From positions 372,001 to 436,000 of the forward strand of contig CAVUHO010000014.1 in NCBI GenBank assembly GCA_963741385.1: a stretch of DNA of 64,000 nt. Reading direction: 5' to 3'. The position numbers were made by a program, and so were the translations under genes. This DNA is from Sulfomarinibacter sp963741385. Lineage in GTDB: Bacteria > Acidobacteriota > Thermoanaerobaculia > Thermoanaerobaculales > Sulfomarinibacteraceae. Of the stretch, positions 34,699 to 42,872 are shown one piece after another (the first letter of the stretch is position 1; each line of letters opens with the position of its first letter). The notes under the pieces were generated by a model. It did no database searches. It was not told the origin of the DNA and saw nothing but the letters and a program-made list of their open reading frames with translations.

Positions 34699-36333
34699 AT
34701 GTCGAGACTCTGCGGATTCTGTCGTACTGTCGTCCTTATCTCAACGCTGGCGCTGCCGGTTCTGGTGTCCGCTCAGGAGACCACCCCCAGCGAGGAACGC
34801 GCTCTCGAGGCCTACCGCCAGGGGTCGTCGGAAAAAGCCGTCGAGTTCTACACCGCCGCCCTGTCGGAAACCGATGACGCCGCCCACCGTGCCAGAATCC
34901 AGGTCCAGATCGCCTGGAATCTCTTTACCATGGGCCGCCCGGATGAAGTCAAAACCCACTTCCGGATTGCGTTGACCGAAGAACCGAACCTCAGCCTCCC
35001 CACCGATTACTACACCCCCGAGTTTCTCGAGATCTTCGAACAGGCACGGCGGACCAACTACGAAGCCGGCGCGGGGAACGGTGCCCCGGCGCCTGATCTC
35101 GAGGCGACAGTCGCGAGCATCAACGACCGGATCGTGTCCGAGGTCGACCTCGAAGGCGCGCTTGCGGACGTCGACCGGCTGCTGCAGGCCTACCCCCGCG
35201 ACGGGCGGCTCATCCCTCTCAAAGCCCAGATTCTGAATCTCCTCGGTCGCACCGAAGAAGCCGCCGCCGTCGCCAGGGCGCGCAACGGTGCCATCGACGG
35301 TGAGATCTACAGTGACAACGTTTCGGCAACCGAACTCGTACTGCGCGCCAATCGCCTTCTCGAACAGAATGACGCCACGACCGCTCTGCAACTCTCCCGG
35401 CAGGCGGTGAAACTGTCGCCGACCAACTACATGGCCCTCGAGCTCATGGCCGAGGCCGCGCAGCGTGTGGCGGACTGGAAATCGGCCGAGTACGCCCTCA
35501 AGAGCGCGCTGTCGCTGCAGCCCGACAACATCGACCTCAAACTCCGCCTCGGCGAGGTCTACCTGGCGACCTTCGAGGCCTCGGCCGCCCGCGACATCTT
35601 CAAGGCCCTCACCGAGCAGTATCCCAACTCGGATCGGCCGTGGGCCTCCCTCGGGCTGCTCGAGGCCAGGCTGGGCAACACCGACCGGGCGCTCGAGGCT
35701 CTGGCGAAGGCGATCCACGAAAACTCTCTCCTGCCAGAGGTTCAACTCGCCAACGGTGAGCTTCTGCTCCTGCGCGGCGATGTCGCCGAGGCGCTGGTTT
35801 CTCTCGAAGCGGCTGCCAACCTGCTGCGCAACGATCCCCAGGTCGAGGCGCGGCTCGGCCAGGCTTTCCTCGCCCAGGGCCGTGCAAAGGACGCCCTTCC
35901 CCATCTCAGGGCCGCGGTGGAAGGCGGATTCGACAAACCTGACGTGCAGCGGTCGCTGGCCCTTGCCCTCGCCCTCAACGACATGTATGCCGAAAGCCGG
36001 CGGGTCATCGACGCCACCGGGCCCGATCCTTCAGGGGACCGCGACGTGGTCCTCGGCTATCTCGAACTCCAGCAAGGGAACTTCGCGGGCGCCGAGCAGA
36101 CGTTCGCCCAGATCGCCGAGGCCAGGCCGGGCGATCCCGCATCGGTCAATATCCTGGCAGCGACCATCTACCCCCAGGAGCGATATGACGAGTCCGTCGT
36201 CCTCCTCGAAAGGGCTCACCAGATCGACTCCCAGTCGGAAGTGATCGGTGCGAATCTGGGCAAGTCCAGGGCCGCCGCAGCGGCGGAGGTCCTCGCCGCC
36301 AACGCCCGCGATGTCCGCCCCCAGCCGCAGTAG
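34699..36333 (+). CDS. Secreted/periplasmic TPR-repeat protein
   Basis: 544 residues with a signal peptide (TVVLISTLALPVLVSAQE). About ten TPR-like helix pairs follow, for example EERALEAYRQGSSEKAVEFY, ATTALQLSRQAVKLSPTNY, WKSAEYALKSALSLQPDNID and GRAKDALPHLRAAVEGGF. It probably mediates protein-protein contacts in the periplasm; no catalytic motif is seen. It follows the kinase gene by 61 bp on the same strand, suggesting a functional pair. The repeats downstream begin about 60 bp after its stop. Confidence 0.85.
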   Translation: MSRLCGFCRTVVLISTLALPVLVSAQETTPSEERALEAYRQGSSEKAVEFYTAALSETDDAAHRARIQVQIAWNLFTMGRPDEVKTHFRIALTEEPNLSLPTDYYTPEFLEIFEQARRTNYEAGAGNGAPAPDLEATVASINDRIVSEVDLEGALADVDRLLQAYPRDGRLIPLKAQILNLLGRTEEAAAVARARNGAIDGEIYSDNVSATELVLRANRLLEQNDATTALQLSRQAVKLSPTNYMALELMAEAAQRVADWKSAEYALKSALSLQPDNIDLKLRLGEVYLATFEASAARDIFKALTEQYPNSDRPWASLGLLEARLGNTDRALEALAKAIHENSLLPEVQLANGELLLLRGDVAEALVSLEAAANLLRNDPQVEARLGQAFLAQGRAKDALPHLRAAVEGGFDKPDVQRSLALALALNDMYAESRRVIDATGPDPSGDRDVVLGYLELQQGNFAGAEQTFAQIAEARPGDPASVNILAATIYPQERYDESVVLLERAHQIDSQSEVIGANLGKSRAAAAAEVLAANARDVRPQPQ

Positions 36334-36391
36334 GACTGAAGGTGGGCCAAGGCTCACCCCGGGGTCGAATCCTCAATCGAGTCTCTGAAAC

Positions 36392-36553
36392 TGTCATCCC
36401 GACCGAAGGCCCGAAGGGCCGCAGCGGAGGGATCCGTTCGATTCGTTGAACTCGCTCAGGGAAGATTCTGGGCAGGGCAGCTGGAAACGTTCTTCCGTAA
36501 GCCGCCCCTAGATTCCTCCACTCGCTCACTCCGTTCGCTCGGTCGGAACGACA
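36392..36553. repeat. Repeat family A, copy 1 (imperfect long inverted repeat)
   Basis: The left end is TGTCATCCCGACCGAAGGCC followed by a GCAGCGGAGGGATC segment. The right end reads GATTCCTCCACTCGCTCACT through CGGTCGGAACGACA, the approximate reverse complement. This matches the elements at about 44013-44409 and 54101-54336. The middle is unrelated. It is non-coding, just downstream of the TPR gene. Confidence 0.8.
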
Positions 36554-36611
36554 GGGTGAGGAGTCGCTCCGCTCTCGCTGCCGAAATACGTGGGGGTCCT
36601 AGACGCTCCAA

Positions 36612-36698
36612 CCGGCCGCCCGGCACGCGAGACGCGTGCCCCACAAGCAGGCCCCGCGTTCATTTGCGGGGCAGCCGTCCCGGCTGCCGGCCGGGTGG
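36612..36698. repeat. Repeat family B, copy 1 (double-hairpin element)
   Basis: One half is a hairpin GGCACGCG-AGA-CGCGTGCC followed by CCACAA. The other half is GGGGCAGCCG-TCC-CGGCTGCC. A short variable centre separates them. The same two halves recur at 43871-43950, 53982-54070 and 59293-59383. Confidence 0.85.
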
Positions 36699-36739
36699 TT
36701 GGCATCGGAATTGGCGGCCTTTCCCTGACGAGTGAACCG

Positions 36740-37909
36740 TCAGAACGTTCGTTCGAGGAAGGCCAGAAGCTGCTCGGCCGCCATTTCCGGGGTGTGTTCG
36801 GCTTCGTAGCTTTCGCGTGCGGCTCTGCGCCGCCGCGCCCACCCCTCCCCGCCGTCTGCCGCGACAGTCAACAGACGCGCCAACTCCGCCGGGGCTGACG
36901 GACCCGGAGTGAGCCGGGGGGCGGCGGGCTCTGGAAACTCGAGAAACTGGTGATTTCCCCCCACCGCGACCGGCGTGCCGCAGGCGAGGAATCGGACGGC
37001 GGCAGCCGAGGTCTCGCCGGCTGAGGGGGTGCGAAGAACCACGCCGAGATCAGCCGCCGCGGGCACCGAACGGAACCGATCCGGCCGGATCCACCCGGTG
37101 GCGACCACGCGATCGGCGATGCCTGCGGCTTCCGCAGACCGCATCAACTCATCCCCGACAGCACCCTCCCCCACCAGCACCAGACGCGCCGCGACTCCGG
37201 CCCTCACCGCCGCGGCGACGCCACCGAGAATCGCCTGCAGCCCTTTTGCGGGCGTCAGAAAGCCCAGGTGCATCACGGCCACGTCCTTCTCGGCGAGTCC
37301 GAGCCGGCTCCGCTCCGCCTTTCGGTCGACCACGCCGGGGTCCGCCGCGGGCAGCCCGATCCTTACGACCGGAAGACCCGGCGCCTCGAGCTGAACGAGG
37401 TCGCGAGCCCATCGGGAATGGACGATCACCGCATTCACGCGGCCGATAAAGGGCTGCCTGGCGGCGAAAAGGAACGGATCGCGGCGGCCCGCAAACCCCA
37501 CTTCACGGGCAGCTGCCAGCGCCGCACCCGATTCCCCATGGGCCTCGCGGAGCCGGTCGCCGAGCGGCCCGAAATCCGGATCCGCGACCACGGCCTCGAC
37601 GAGGAGGTGGTGGAGGACCATGTCGTGGAGCACCGCAGCGGTGCGTGGACGGCCGAGCCGTTCGAGGAGCCAGAGGTGGTGCGGGTTGTTGCCGAGGTGG
37701 ACCAGCGACACCTCGTCCGGCTCGGCTTCAGCACCGGTCGGGACCAACTCCACCCTCCCCGCGAGCGGCCAGTCCTCCGGAACGCTCCACCCCGGCGGTT
37801 CGACGACCCTGACCCGGGCTCGCGGCCCCAGGGCCTCGAGAAGCTCCACCGCGTAGTCGCTCACGCCGGAGCGGACCGGCGGCAACGGCGACGCCCACAG
37901 AATCCTCAT
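36740..37909 (-). CDS. Glycosyltransferase, GT4-like (GT-B fold)
   Basis: 389 residues. The N-terminal MRILWASPLPPVRSGVSDYA is typical of GT4 enzymes that begin with a glycine-rich donor-side loop. VIVHSRWARDLV and the C-terminal VAVMHLGFLTPAKGLQAIL match the second Rossmann domain. The E-x7-E region is represented by SAGETSAAAVRFLACGTPVAV. The sugar and acceptor are unknown. It is a single gene on the minus strand, starting beside a strong hairpin at 37948-37991. Confidence 0.85.
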   Translation of the reverse strand: MRILWASPLPPVRSGVSDYAVELLEALGPRARVRVVEPPGWSVPEDWPLAGRVELVPTGAEAEPDEVSLVHLGNNPHHLWLLERLGRPRTAAVLHDMVLHHLLVEAVVADPDFGPLGDRLREAHGESGAALAAAREVGFAGRRDPFLFAARQPFIGRVNAVIVHSRWARDLVQLEAPGLPVVRIGLPAADPGVVDRKAERSRLGLAEKDVAVMHLGFLTPAKGLQAILGGVAAAVRAGVAARLVLVGEGAVGDELMRSAEAAGIADRVVATGWIRPDRFRSVPAAADLGVVLRTPSAGETSAAAVRFLACGTPVAVGGNHQFLEFPEPAAPRLTPGPSAPAELARLLTVAADGGEGWARRRRAARESYEAEHTPEMAAEQLLAFLERTF

Positions 37910-37947
37910 GCTGCGACACTAGCAGGACTCAGTGATATTTTTCTTCC

Positions 37948-37991
37948 TTTTCAGACCCCTGCTGCGGCCCACCGCAGCAGGGGTCTGAAAA
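37948..37991. other. 20-bp perfect inverted repeat with 4-base loop between divergent genes
   Basis: TTTTCAGACCCCTGCTGCGG (37948-37967) and CCGCAGCAGGGGTCTGAAAA (37972-37991) are perfect complements around CCCA. It looks like a strong intrinsic terminator in either direction. However, it lies between the starts of a minus-strand and a plus-strand gene, where a terminator is not expected. It may be a regulatory or attenuator-like structure, or a repeat element. Confidence 0.8.
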
Positions 37992-38011
37992 AGTAACGGT
38001 ACTATACGAAG

Positions 38012-38293
38012 GTGAGTCCGCTCCGATTTCTCATCATCGTCGTGTACATCGGCTACCTGGTCAACGTCGGGTTGTTGTTCATCGTCGTGCCGTGGTCCCA
38101 GGTCTGGGGCCTGCTGCTGACCATGTGTCCGACGAGGATCGCGGCGGTCCTCGGCCTGCCCTGGGTCCGCGGCGCATTGTCCGCTTTCGGCGCCCTCCAC
38201 CTGTTGCTGGTCGGGTGGGAGTTGCTCCACCCGACGCTGCTGACTCCGCTGCAGCCGATGGCGAAGGAGTCTCAAGACGTTTCAGGGTCTTGA
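38012..38293 (+). CDS. Small membrane protein of unknown function
   Basis: 93 residues with two membrane helices (LIIVVYIGYLVNVGLLFIVV, about 7-27, and ALSAFGALHLLLVGWELL, about 55-72). The loop between them has a Trp and a Cys-Pro (SQVWGLLLTMCPTR). It starts with GTG at 38012. No family is recognised. It is immediately upstream of a lone receiver protein. Confidence 0.55.
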   Translation: MSPLRFLIIVVYIGYLVNVGLLFIVVPWSQVWGLLLTMCPTRIAAVLGLPWVRGALSAFGALHLLLVGWELLHPTLLTPLQPMAKESQDVSGS

Positions 38294-38325
38294 TCTGACG
38301 TCGGGTCGACCCTAAACTCGCAAAC

Positions 38326-38697
38326 GTGGGGCGCCGCATCCTGATCGTCGACGACGAGCCGTATATTCTGCGGATCTTGTCGTTCAAGCTTCGCCGGGAG
38401 GGTTTCACGACCTTCGAAGCGGAATCCGCCGAAACTGCGGAGTCGCTGCTCGGGGAACACGAGATCGACCTGGTGTTGCTTGATGTCGCCCTGGCCACGC
38501 CTACCAACGGGTTCGATCTTGCCGCGAAGCTGCGCCGCAACTCGCGGACCGAGCACCTCCCGATCATCATGCTGACCGCCCGCGGTTTTGCCTCGGACGT
38601 CCTGCGGGGCCGGGAGATCGGCGCCGCCGGGTACATCACCAAACCGTTCACAGCCGAGGAGGTCGTGCGCCGGGTCCGGTCGTTCCTCGAATCGTGA
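38326..38697 (+). CDS. Single-domain response regulator (receiver only)
   Basis: 123 residues. It has the acidic pair in ILIVDDEP, phospho-acceptor Asp in VLLDVALATPTNGFDL, Thr in IIMLTARGF and Lys in YITKPFTAEEV, so all key receiver residues are present. There is no output domain. It starts with GTG at 38326. The partner kinase is not adjacent. Confidence 0.88.
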   Translation: MGRRILIVDDEPYILRILSFKLRREGFTTFEAESAETAESLLGEHEIDLVLLDVALATPTNGFDLAAKLRRNSRTEHLPIIMLTARGFASDVLRGREIGAAGYITKPFTAEEVVRRVRSFLES

Positions 38698-38786
38698 ACG
38701 ACCTGTCACGACGAGCGCCCGGCGAGGGCTCGTCTTGACGTCCCCAACCGCGCCACGTAGGCTCGCAGGCCGGAGGCGGAGACCTG

Positions 38787-41606
38787 ATGTACCGAAAAAC
38801 GCTGAACCTACCGAAAACCGAATTCTCGATGCGCGCCAAGCTGCCGCAGCGCGAACCGGAGATGTTGGCCCACTGGCAGGAAACCGACCTCTATTCGAAG
38901 ATCCGTGAGGCCCGCCAGGGCTCGCCCCGCTTCATCCTCCACGACGGCCCGCCGTACGCCAACGGGTCGATCCACGTCGGTACCGCCCTCAACAAAATCC
39001 TCAAGGACATCGTCGTCAAGTCGCGCACCATGCTCGGTTTTGACAGCCCCTACGTGCCAGGCTGGGACTGCCACGGCCTCCCGATCGAGCACCACGTGGA
39101 TAAGGAACTGGGGAAGAAGAAACTCGAGATGAGCGTCCCCGAGATCCGGGCCGCCTGCCGTGCCTACGCCGAACGTTTTTACAAGGTGCAGCGCGACGAG
39201 TTCATCCGTCTCGGCGTTCTCGGCCGCTGGAACGACCCCTATCTGACGATGGCCCACGACTACGAGGCCGACATCGCATCAGCCCTCCACGGGTTCATGC
39301 TCGCAGGCTATGTCGAACGCGGGCGCAAACCCGTCCACTGGTGTTCGGAGTGCCGAACCGCCCTCGCCGAAGCCGAGGTCGAGTACCACGACCACACGAG
39401 CCCATCCGTCACCGTGGCCTTCAGCCTCGCGGACGATGCCAGGGAGCGCCTCGAGATCGCGGCAGGCGACCGTGCCGCGGCCCTGATCTGGACCACCACG
39501 CCGTGGACCCTCCCCGCAAACCTGGCGATCGCCCTCCACCCGGACTTCGACTACTCCCTGGTCCGCGCGGATGGTTCACTCTTCATCGTCGCCACCGATC
39601 TCGTGTCGGCCAACGCGGAGTCCGCGGGGTGGAACGAGAGCGAGACCCTCAAGACCTTCAAGGGCGGCCTCCTCGAAAACGCGCACTACCTCCACCCCCT
39701 GACCGGCAACCAGGGGATGTTCATCCTCGCGCCCCACGTGACCCTCGAGCAGGGCACGGGTCTCGTTCACACCGCCCCGGGTCACGGCGCCGAGGACTTC
39801 GTGATCGGCCGCCAGTACGGTCTCGAGCCGTATGCGCCGGTGGATGACAACGGGCGGTTCACCTCCGAGGTCGGGGAGTGGGCCGGTCTGCACGTCCTCG
39901 AAGCCAACAAACCCATCGTCGAACGCCTCCGCGAGCTCGGCGTCCTGGTCGCCCACAGCGTCATCACACACTCCTATCCCCACTGCTGGCGCTCGAAGAA
40001 CCCGGTGATTTTCCGCGCCACCGACCAGTGGTTCATCCGCATGGACCGCCACGACCTCCGGCAGCGATCGCTGGACGCGTTGCACGAGGCGAAATGGCTG
40101 CCGCGTTGGGGCGAGGCCCGCATTCAGGGAATGGTGGAGAATCGCCCCGATTGGTGTATCTCGCGACAGCGGATGTGGGGCGTGCCGATCACCGTCATGA
40201 CCTGCGACAGCTGCGGCGCGGCCGCCATCGACGAGTCGGTCTTCGATCACATCCGCAAAATCTTCATCGCCGAAAGCTCCGACGCCTGGTACACCCGCGA
40301 GGCGCACGACTTGCTGCCCCCGGGTTACTCGTGCACCGATTGCGGCGCCACGGCATTTTCAAAGGACTACGACATCCTCGATGTGTGGTTCGACTCCGGG
40401 GTCAGCCACCTCGCGGTGTGCGACACCGAGCGCTACGGGCTCGACTGGCCGGCCGATCTCTACCTCGAGGGCCAGGACCAGTACCGTGGGTGGTTCCAGT
40501 CCTCCCTGGTGGTTTCGGTCGGGCTCAAGGGTGCCCCTCCCTACCGGAAGGTGGTCACCCACGGCTTCGTGGTCGATGCCGAGGGCCGCAAGATGTCGAA
40601 GTCCATCGGCAACGTGGTCACGCCGTCAGAAATTCTCAAACAGTACGGAGCTGACATCCTCCGGCTGTGGACGGCGATGGTCGACTTCCGCGAGGACATC
40701 CGGATCTCGGACGAGATCATGACCCGCAACGCCGAGGCCTACCGCAAGGTGCGCAACACCCTGCGGTTCCTGCTCGGCAATCTGACGGACTTCGATCCCG
40801 CGACCGACGCCGTGCCCGCGGCCGAACTTTCCGGTCTCGACGCCTCTATGCTGCGGTCGTGCTGCCGACTGATGGCCGAGATCAGCGACGCCTACCAGAG
40901 CTACGAACTGGCGTCTCTCTCGCACCGGATCGTCAACTTCTGCACGGTCGACCTGTCGAGCCTCTACCTCGACGTGAGCAAAGACCGGTTGTACTGCGAC
41001 CACCCCGACGATCGCGGCCGGCGCGCCACCCAGACCGTGGTCTACCGGATCGCGGAGTGCCTGACCTCGGCGCTCGCGCCGATCCTCTCGTTCACGGCCG
41101 AAGAGGTCTGGCAGCTCCTGCCGGGCGACCGCGAGGAGTCGGTTCACCTCGCCCTCTTTCCCTCCTTCGACGACGTGCCTGCATCGGCCGACGACGACGC
41201 CTGTGTGAGCCGCCTTCTCGGTCTGCGCGACCAGGTGCTGGCTGCCCTCGAGGAGCTTCGACAACAGGGCGCCATCGGCAAGTCCGAAGAAGCCCGGGTC
41301 ACGATTGGCGGCGACACCGCGCAGCTCGACCAGGACCTCGGAGCCACGGGTATGAATCTCGCCGGTCTGCTGATCGTGTCGCAGGCCGGTCCCGGCGACT
41401 CCGCAGGGGGCGTCGGCGTCCCCGGCTACCCCGGTCTCGAAGTTCTCGTTCAACCCTACGACGGCGTCGTCTGCAGCCGCTGCTGGCGGCGGTTTGACGA
41501 GCTGGTCGCGGACGCCAAGCTCCCCGATCTGTGTCCGCGCTGCCACGACGTCGTGAGCCGGCTGCTCGCCGAGGGGCGTGCGGAGCTCGAGGAGCCCGCG
41601 GGCTGA
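38787..41606 (+). CDS. ileS: Isoleucyl-tRNA synthetase
   Basis: 939 residues, normal length. PPYANGSIHVGTALNK carries the HIGH-type motif (HVGT, 63-66). GRKMSKSIGN is the KMSKS loop near residue 603. WTTTPWTLPANLAI is the editing domain. The C-terminal Cys pairs (VCSRCWRRF, LCPRCHDVV) form the zinc site. It charges tRNA-Ile. Start ATG at 38787 has GGAGGCGGAG upstream. Its stop overlaps the lspA start, forming ileS-lspA-lgt-rluD. Confidence 0.97.
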   Translation: MYRKTLNLPKTEFSMRAKLPQREPEMLAHWQETDLYSKIREARQGSPRFILHDGPPYANGSIHVGTALNKILKDIVVKSRTMLGFDSPYVPGWDCHGLPIEHHVDKELGKKKLEMSVPEIRAACRAYAERFYKVQRDEFIRLGVLGRWNDPYLTMAHDYEADIASALHGFMLAGYVERGRKPVHWCSECRTALAEAEVEYHDHTSPSVTVAFSLADDARERLEIAAGDRAAALIWTTTPWTLPANLAIALHPDFDYSLVRADGSLFIVATDLVSANAESAGWNESETLKTFKGGLLENAHYLHPLTGNQGMFILAPHVTLEQGTGLVHTAPGHGAEDFVIGRQYGLEPYAPVDDNGRFTSEVGEWAGLHVLEANKPIVERLRELGVLVAHSVITHSYPHCWRSKNPVIFRATDQWFIRMDRHDLRQRSLDALHEAKWLPRWGEARIQGMVENRPDWCISRQRMWGVPITVMTCDSCGAAAIDESVFDHIRKIFIAESSDAWYTREAHDLLPPGYSCTDCGATAFSKDYDILDVWFDSGVSHLAVCDTERYGLDWPADLYLEGQDQYRGWFQSSLVVSVGLKGAPPYRKVVTHGFVVDAEGRKMSKSIGNVVTPSEILKQYGADILRLWTAMVDFREDIRISDEIMTRNAEAYRKVRNTLRFLLGNLTDFDPATDAVPAAELSGLDASMLRSCCRLMAEISDAYQSYELASLSHRIVNFCTVDLSSLYLDVSKDRLYCDHPDDRGRRATQTVVYRIAECLTSALAPILSFTAEEVWQLLPGDREESVHLALFPSFDDVPASADDDACVSRLLGLRDQVLAALEELRQQGAIGKSEEARVTIGGDTAQLDQDLGATGMNLAGLLIVSQAGPGDSAGGVGVPGYPGLEVLVQPYDGVVCSRCWRRFDELVADAKLPDLCPRCHDVVSRLLAEGRAELEEPAG

Positions 41607-42112
41607 TGCGCAGCGTCGCACCCTGGATTACCGCGCTCGTCATCGTCGTTTTCGACCGGGTGACCAAGAACATGTTGATGGATCGACTCGAACCCGGTGG
41701 CTGGGTCGAGGTCCTGCCCGGGTTGGTTCTGACCCACGTCCACAACCCCGGTATCGCCTTCAGCCTCTTCGCCGACGGCGGGCCGCTCACCCGTGTGATT
41801 CTCCACCTCGTCATCTTCACCTCGGTGGTGATCATCGCCGCCATGCTGGTGCGCCACGCCCACGGGAGCCGGCTCGCAGGGGTGGCCTTCGGCCTCATCC
41901 TCGGCGGCGCGGTCGGCAACCTCATCGATCGCGTGCTCTACGGTTGGGTGGTGGATTTCATCCACGTGTGGGCCCGGGTCGGCGGTCGCGCGGTGTCCTG
42001 GCCCGACTTCAACGTCGCCGACGCCTCCATCACCTGCGGCGCCATCCTGCTCATCATCAGCGAAATCCGCAGCGGGCGTGGGAAGGAAGACGATGCACCC
42101 GATTCTGATTGA
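41606..42112 (+). CDS. lspA: Lipoprotein signal peptidase (signal peptidase II)
   Basis: 168 residues with four membrane helices. HVHNPGIAFSLF, GGAVGNLIDRVLYG (catalytic Asp) and FNVADASITCG (catalytic Asp) are the LspA motifs. It removes signal peptides from prolipoproteins after Lgt acts. ATG at 41606 overlaps the ileS stop. It overlaps lgt by about 20 bases. Confidence 0.96.
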   Translation: MRSVAPWITALVIVVFDRVTKNMLMDRLEPGGWVEVLPGLVLTHVHNPGIAFSLFADGGPLTRVILHLVIFTSVVIIAAMLVRHAHGSRLAGVAFGLILGGAVGNLIDRVLYGWVVDFIHVWARVGGRAVSWPDFNVADASITCGAILLIISEIRSGRGKEDDAPDSD

Positions 42113-42872
42113 CCTCGGGTTTTTCCAACTCCCCACCTACGGAGTCCTCCTCGCCACCGCGGTGTTGCTCGCGTTGTGGACCCTGCGGCTGCGCGCCGAT
42201 CGTGCCGGGATGGACGGCGCGCACCTCGTGGACTTCGCTTTGTGGCTGGTGATCTGGGCGCTGATCGGCGCCAAGCTCCTCTTGATCTTCGTCGAACTGC
42301 CGCGCTATCTCCGGGACCCTGCGTCTCTGGTCGGCGTCTTCCGCGCCGGCGGCGTTTTCCTCGGCGGTTTCATCGCCGCCCTCATCGCCGCGGTGGTGCT
42401 CCTGCGCCGCTACAAGTTGGCCGCGCTGCCGACCTTTGACGTCATCGTCCCGTCGCTCGCCCTCGGTCACGCCATCGGACGTGTCGGATGTCTGATGGCC
42501 GGGTGCTGTTGGGGGGCCGCCTGCGACCTGCCGTGGGCCATCACCTACACCGACCCGATTGCCGCCCAACGCCTCGGGACGCCCCTCCACCACCCCCTCC
42601 ACCCGTTCCCGATCTACGAAGCCCTGTTCAATCTCGGCCTGTACCTGCTGCTCACCTCGCTCTTTCGGCGTCGGCTCGCGGCGGGCCGCGTCTTCGCCAC
42701 CTATCTGGTGCTGTACGGTCTGGGCCGGTTCGCACTCGAGTGGACGCGGGGCGATGCCGCACGCGGGTTCGTCTTCGGCGGGATCCTCTCGACCAGCCAG
42801 CTGATCTCGCTCGGTCTGCTCGCGGTCGGCGCCGGGCTCCACCTCTGGATTCACCGGCGCGGAAGTTCGTGA
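42093..42872 (+). CDS. lgt: Prolipoprotein diacylglyceryl transferase
   Basis: 259 residues with about seven membrane helices. RAGGVFLGGFIAALIAA and GHAIGRVGCLMAGCCWG match the Lgt core, including the conserved Arg. HHPLHPFPIYEALFNL and the late YGLGRFALEWTRGDA segment are typical. It transfers diacylglycerol to the lipobox Cys, the step before LspA. ATG at 42093 has an AAGGAAG site; an upstream GTG at 42078 is less likely. It overlaps rluD by four bases. Confidence 0.95.
   Translation: MHPILIDLGFFQLPTYGVLLATAVLLALWTLRLRADRAGMDGAHLVDFALWLVIWALIGAKLLLIFVELPRYLRDPASLVGVFRAGGVFLGGFIAALIAAVVLLRRYKLAALPTFDVIVPSLALGHAIGRVGCLMAGCCWGAACDLPWAITYTDPIAAQRLGTPLHHPLHPFPIYEALFNLGLYLLLTSLFRRRLAAGRVFATYLVLYGLGRFALEWTRGDAARGFVFGGILSTSQLISLGLLAVGAGLHLWIHRRGSS

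Noticed and set aside
36360..36385. tRNA T-loop-like string GGGTCGAATCC
   Set aside because: No acceptor, anticodon or D stem could be built around it.
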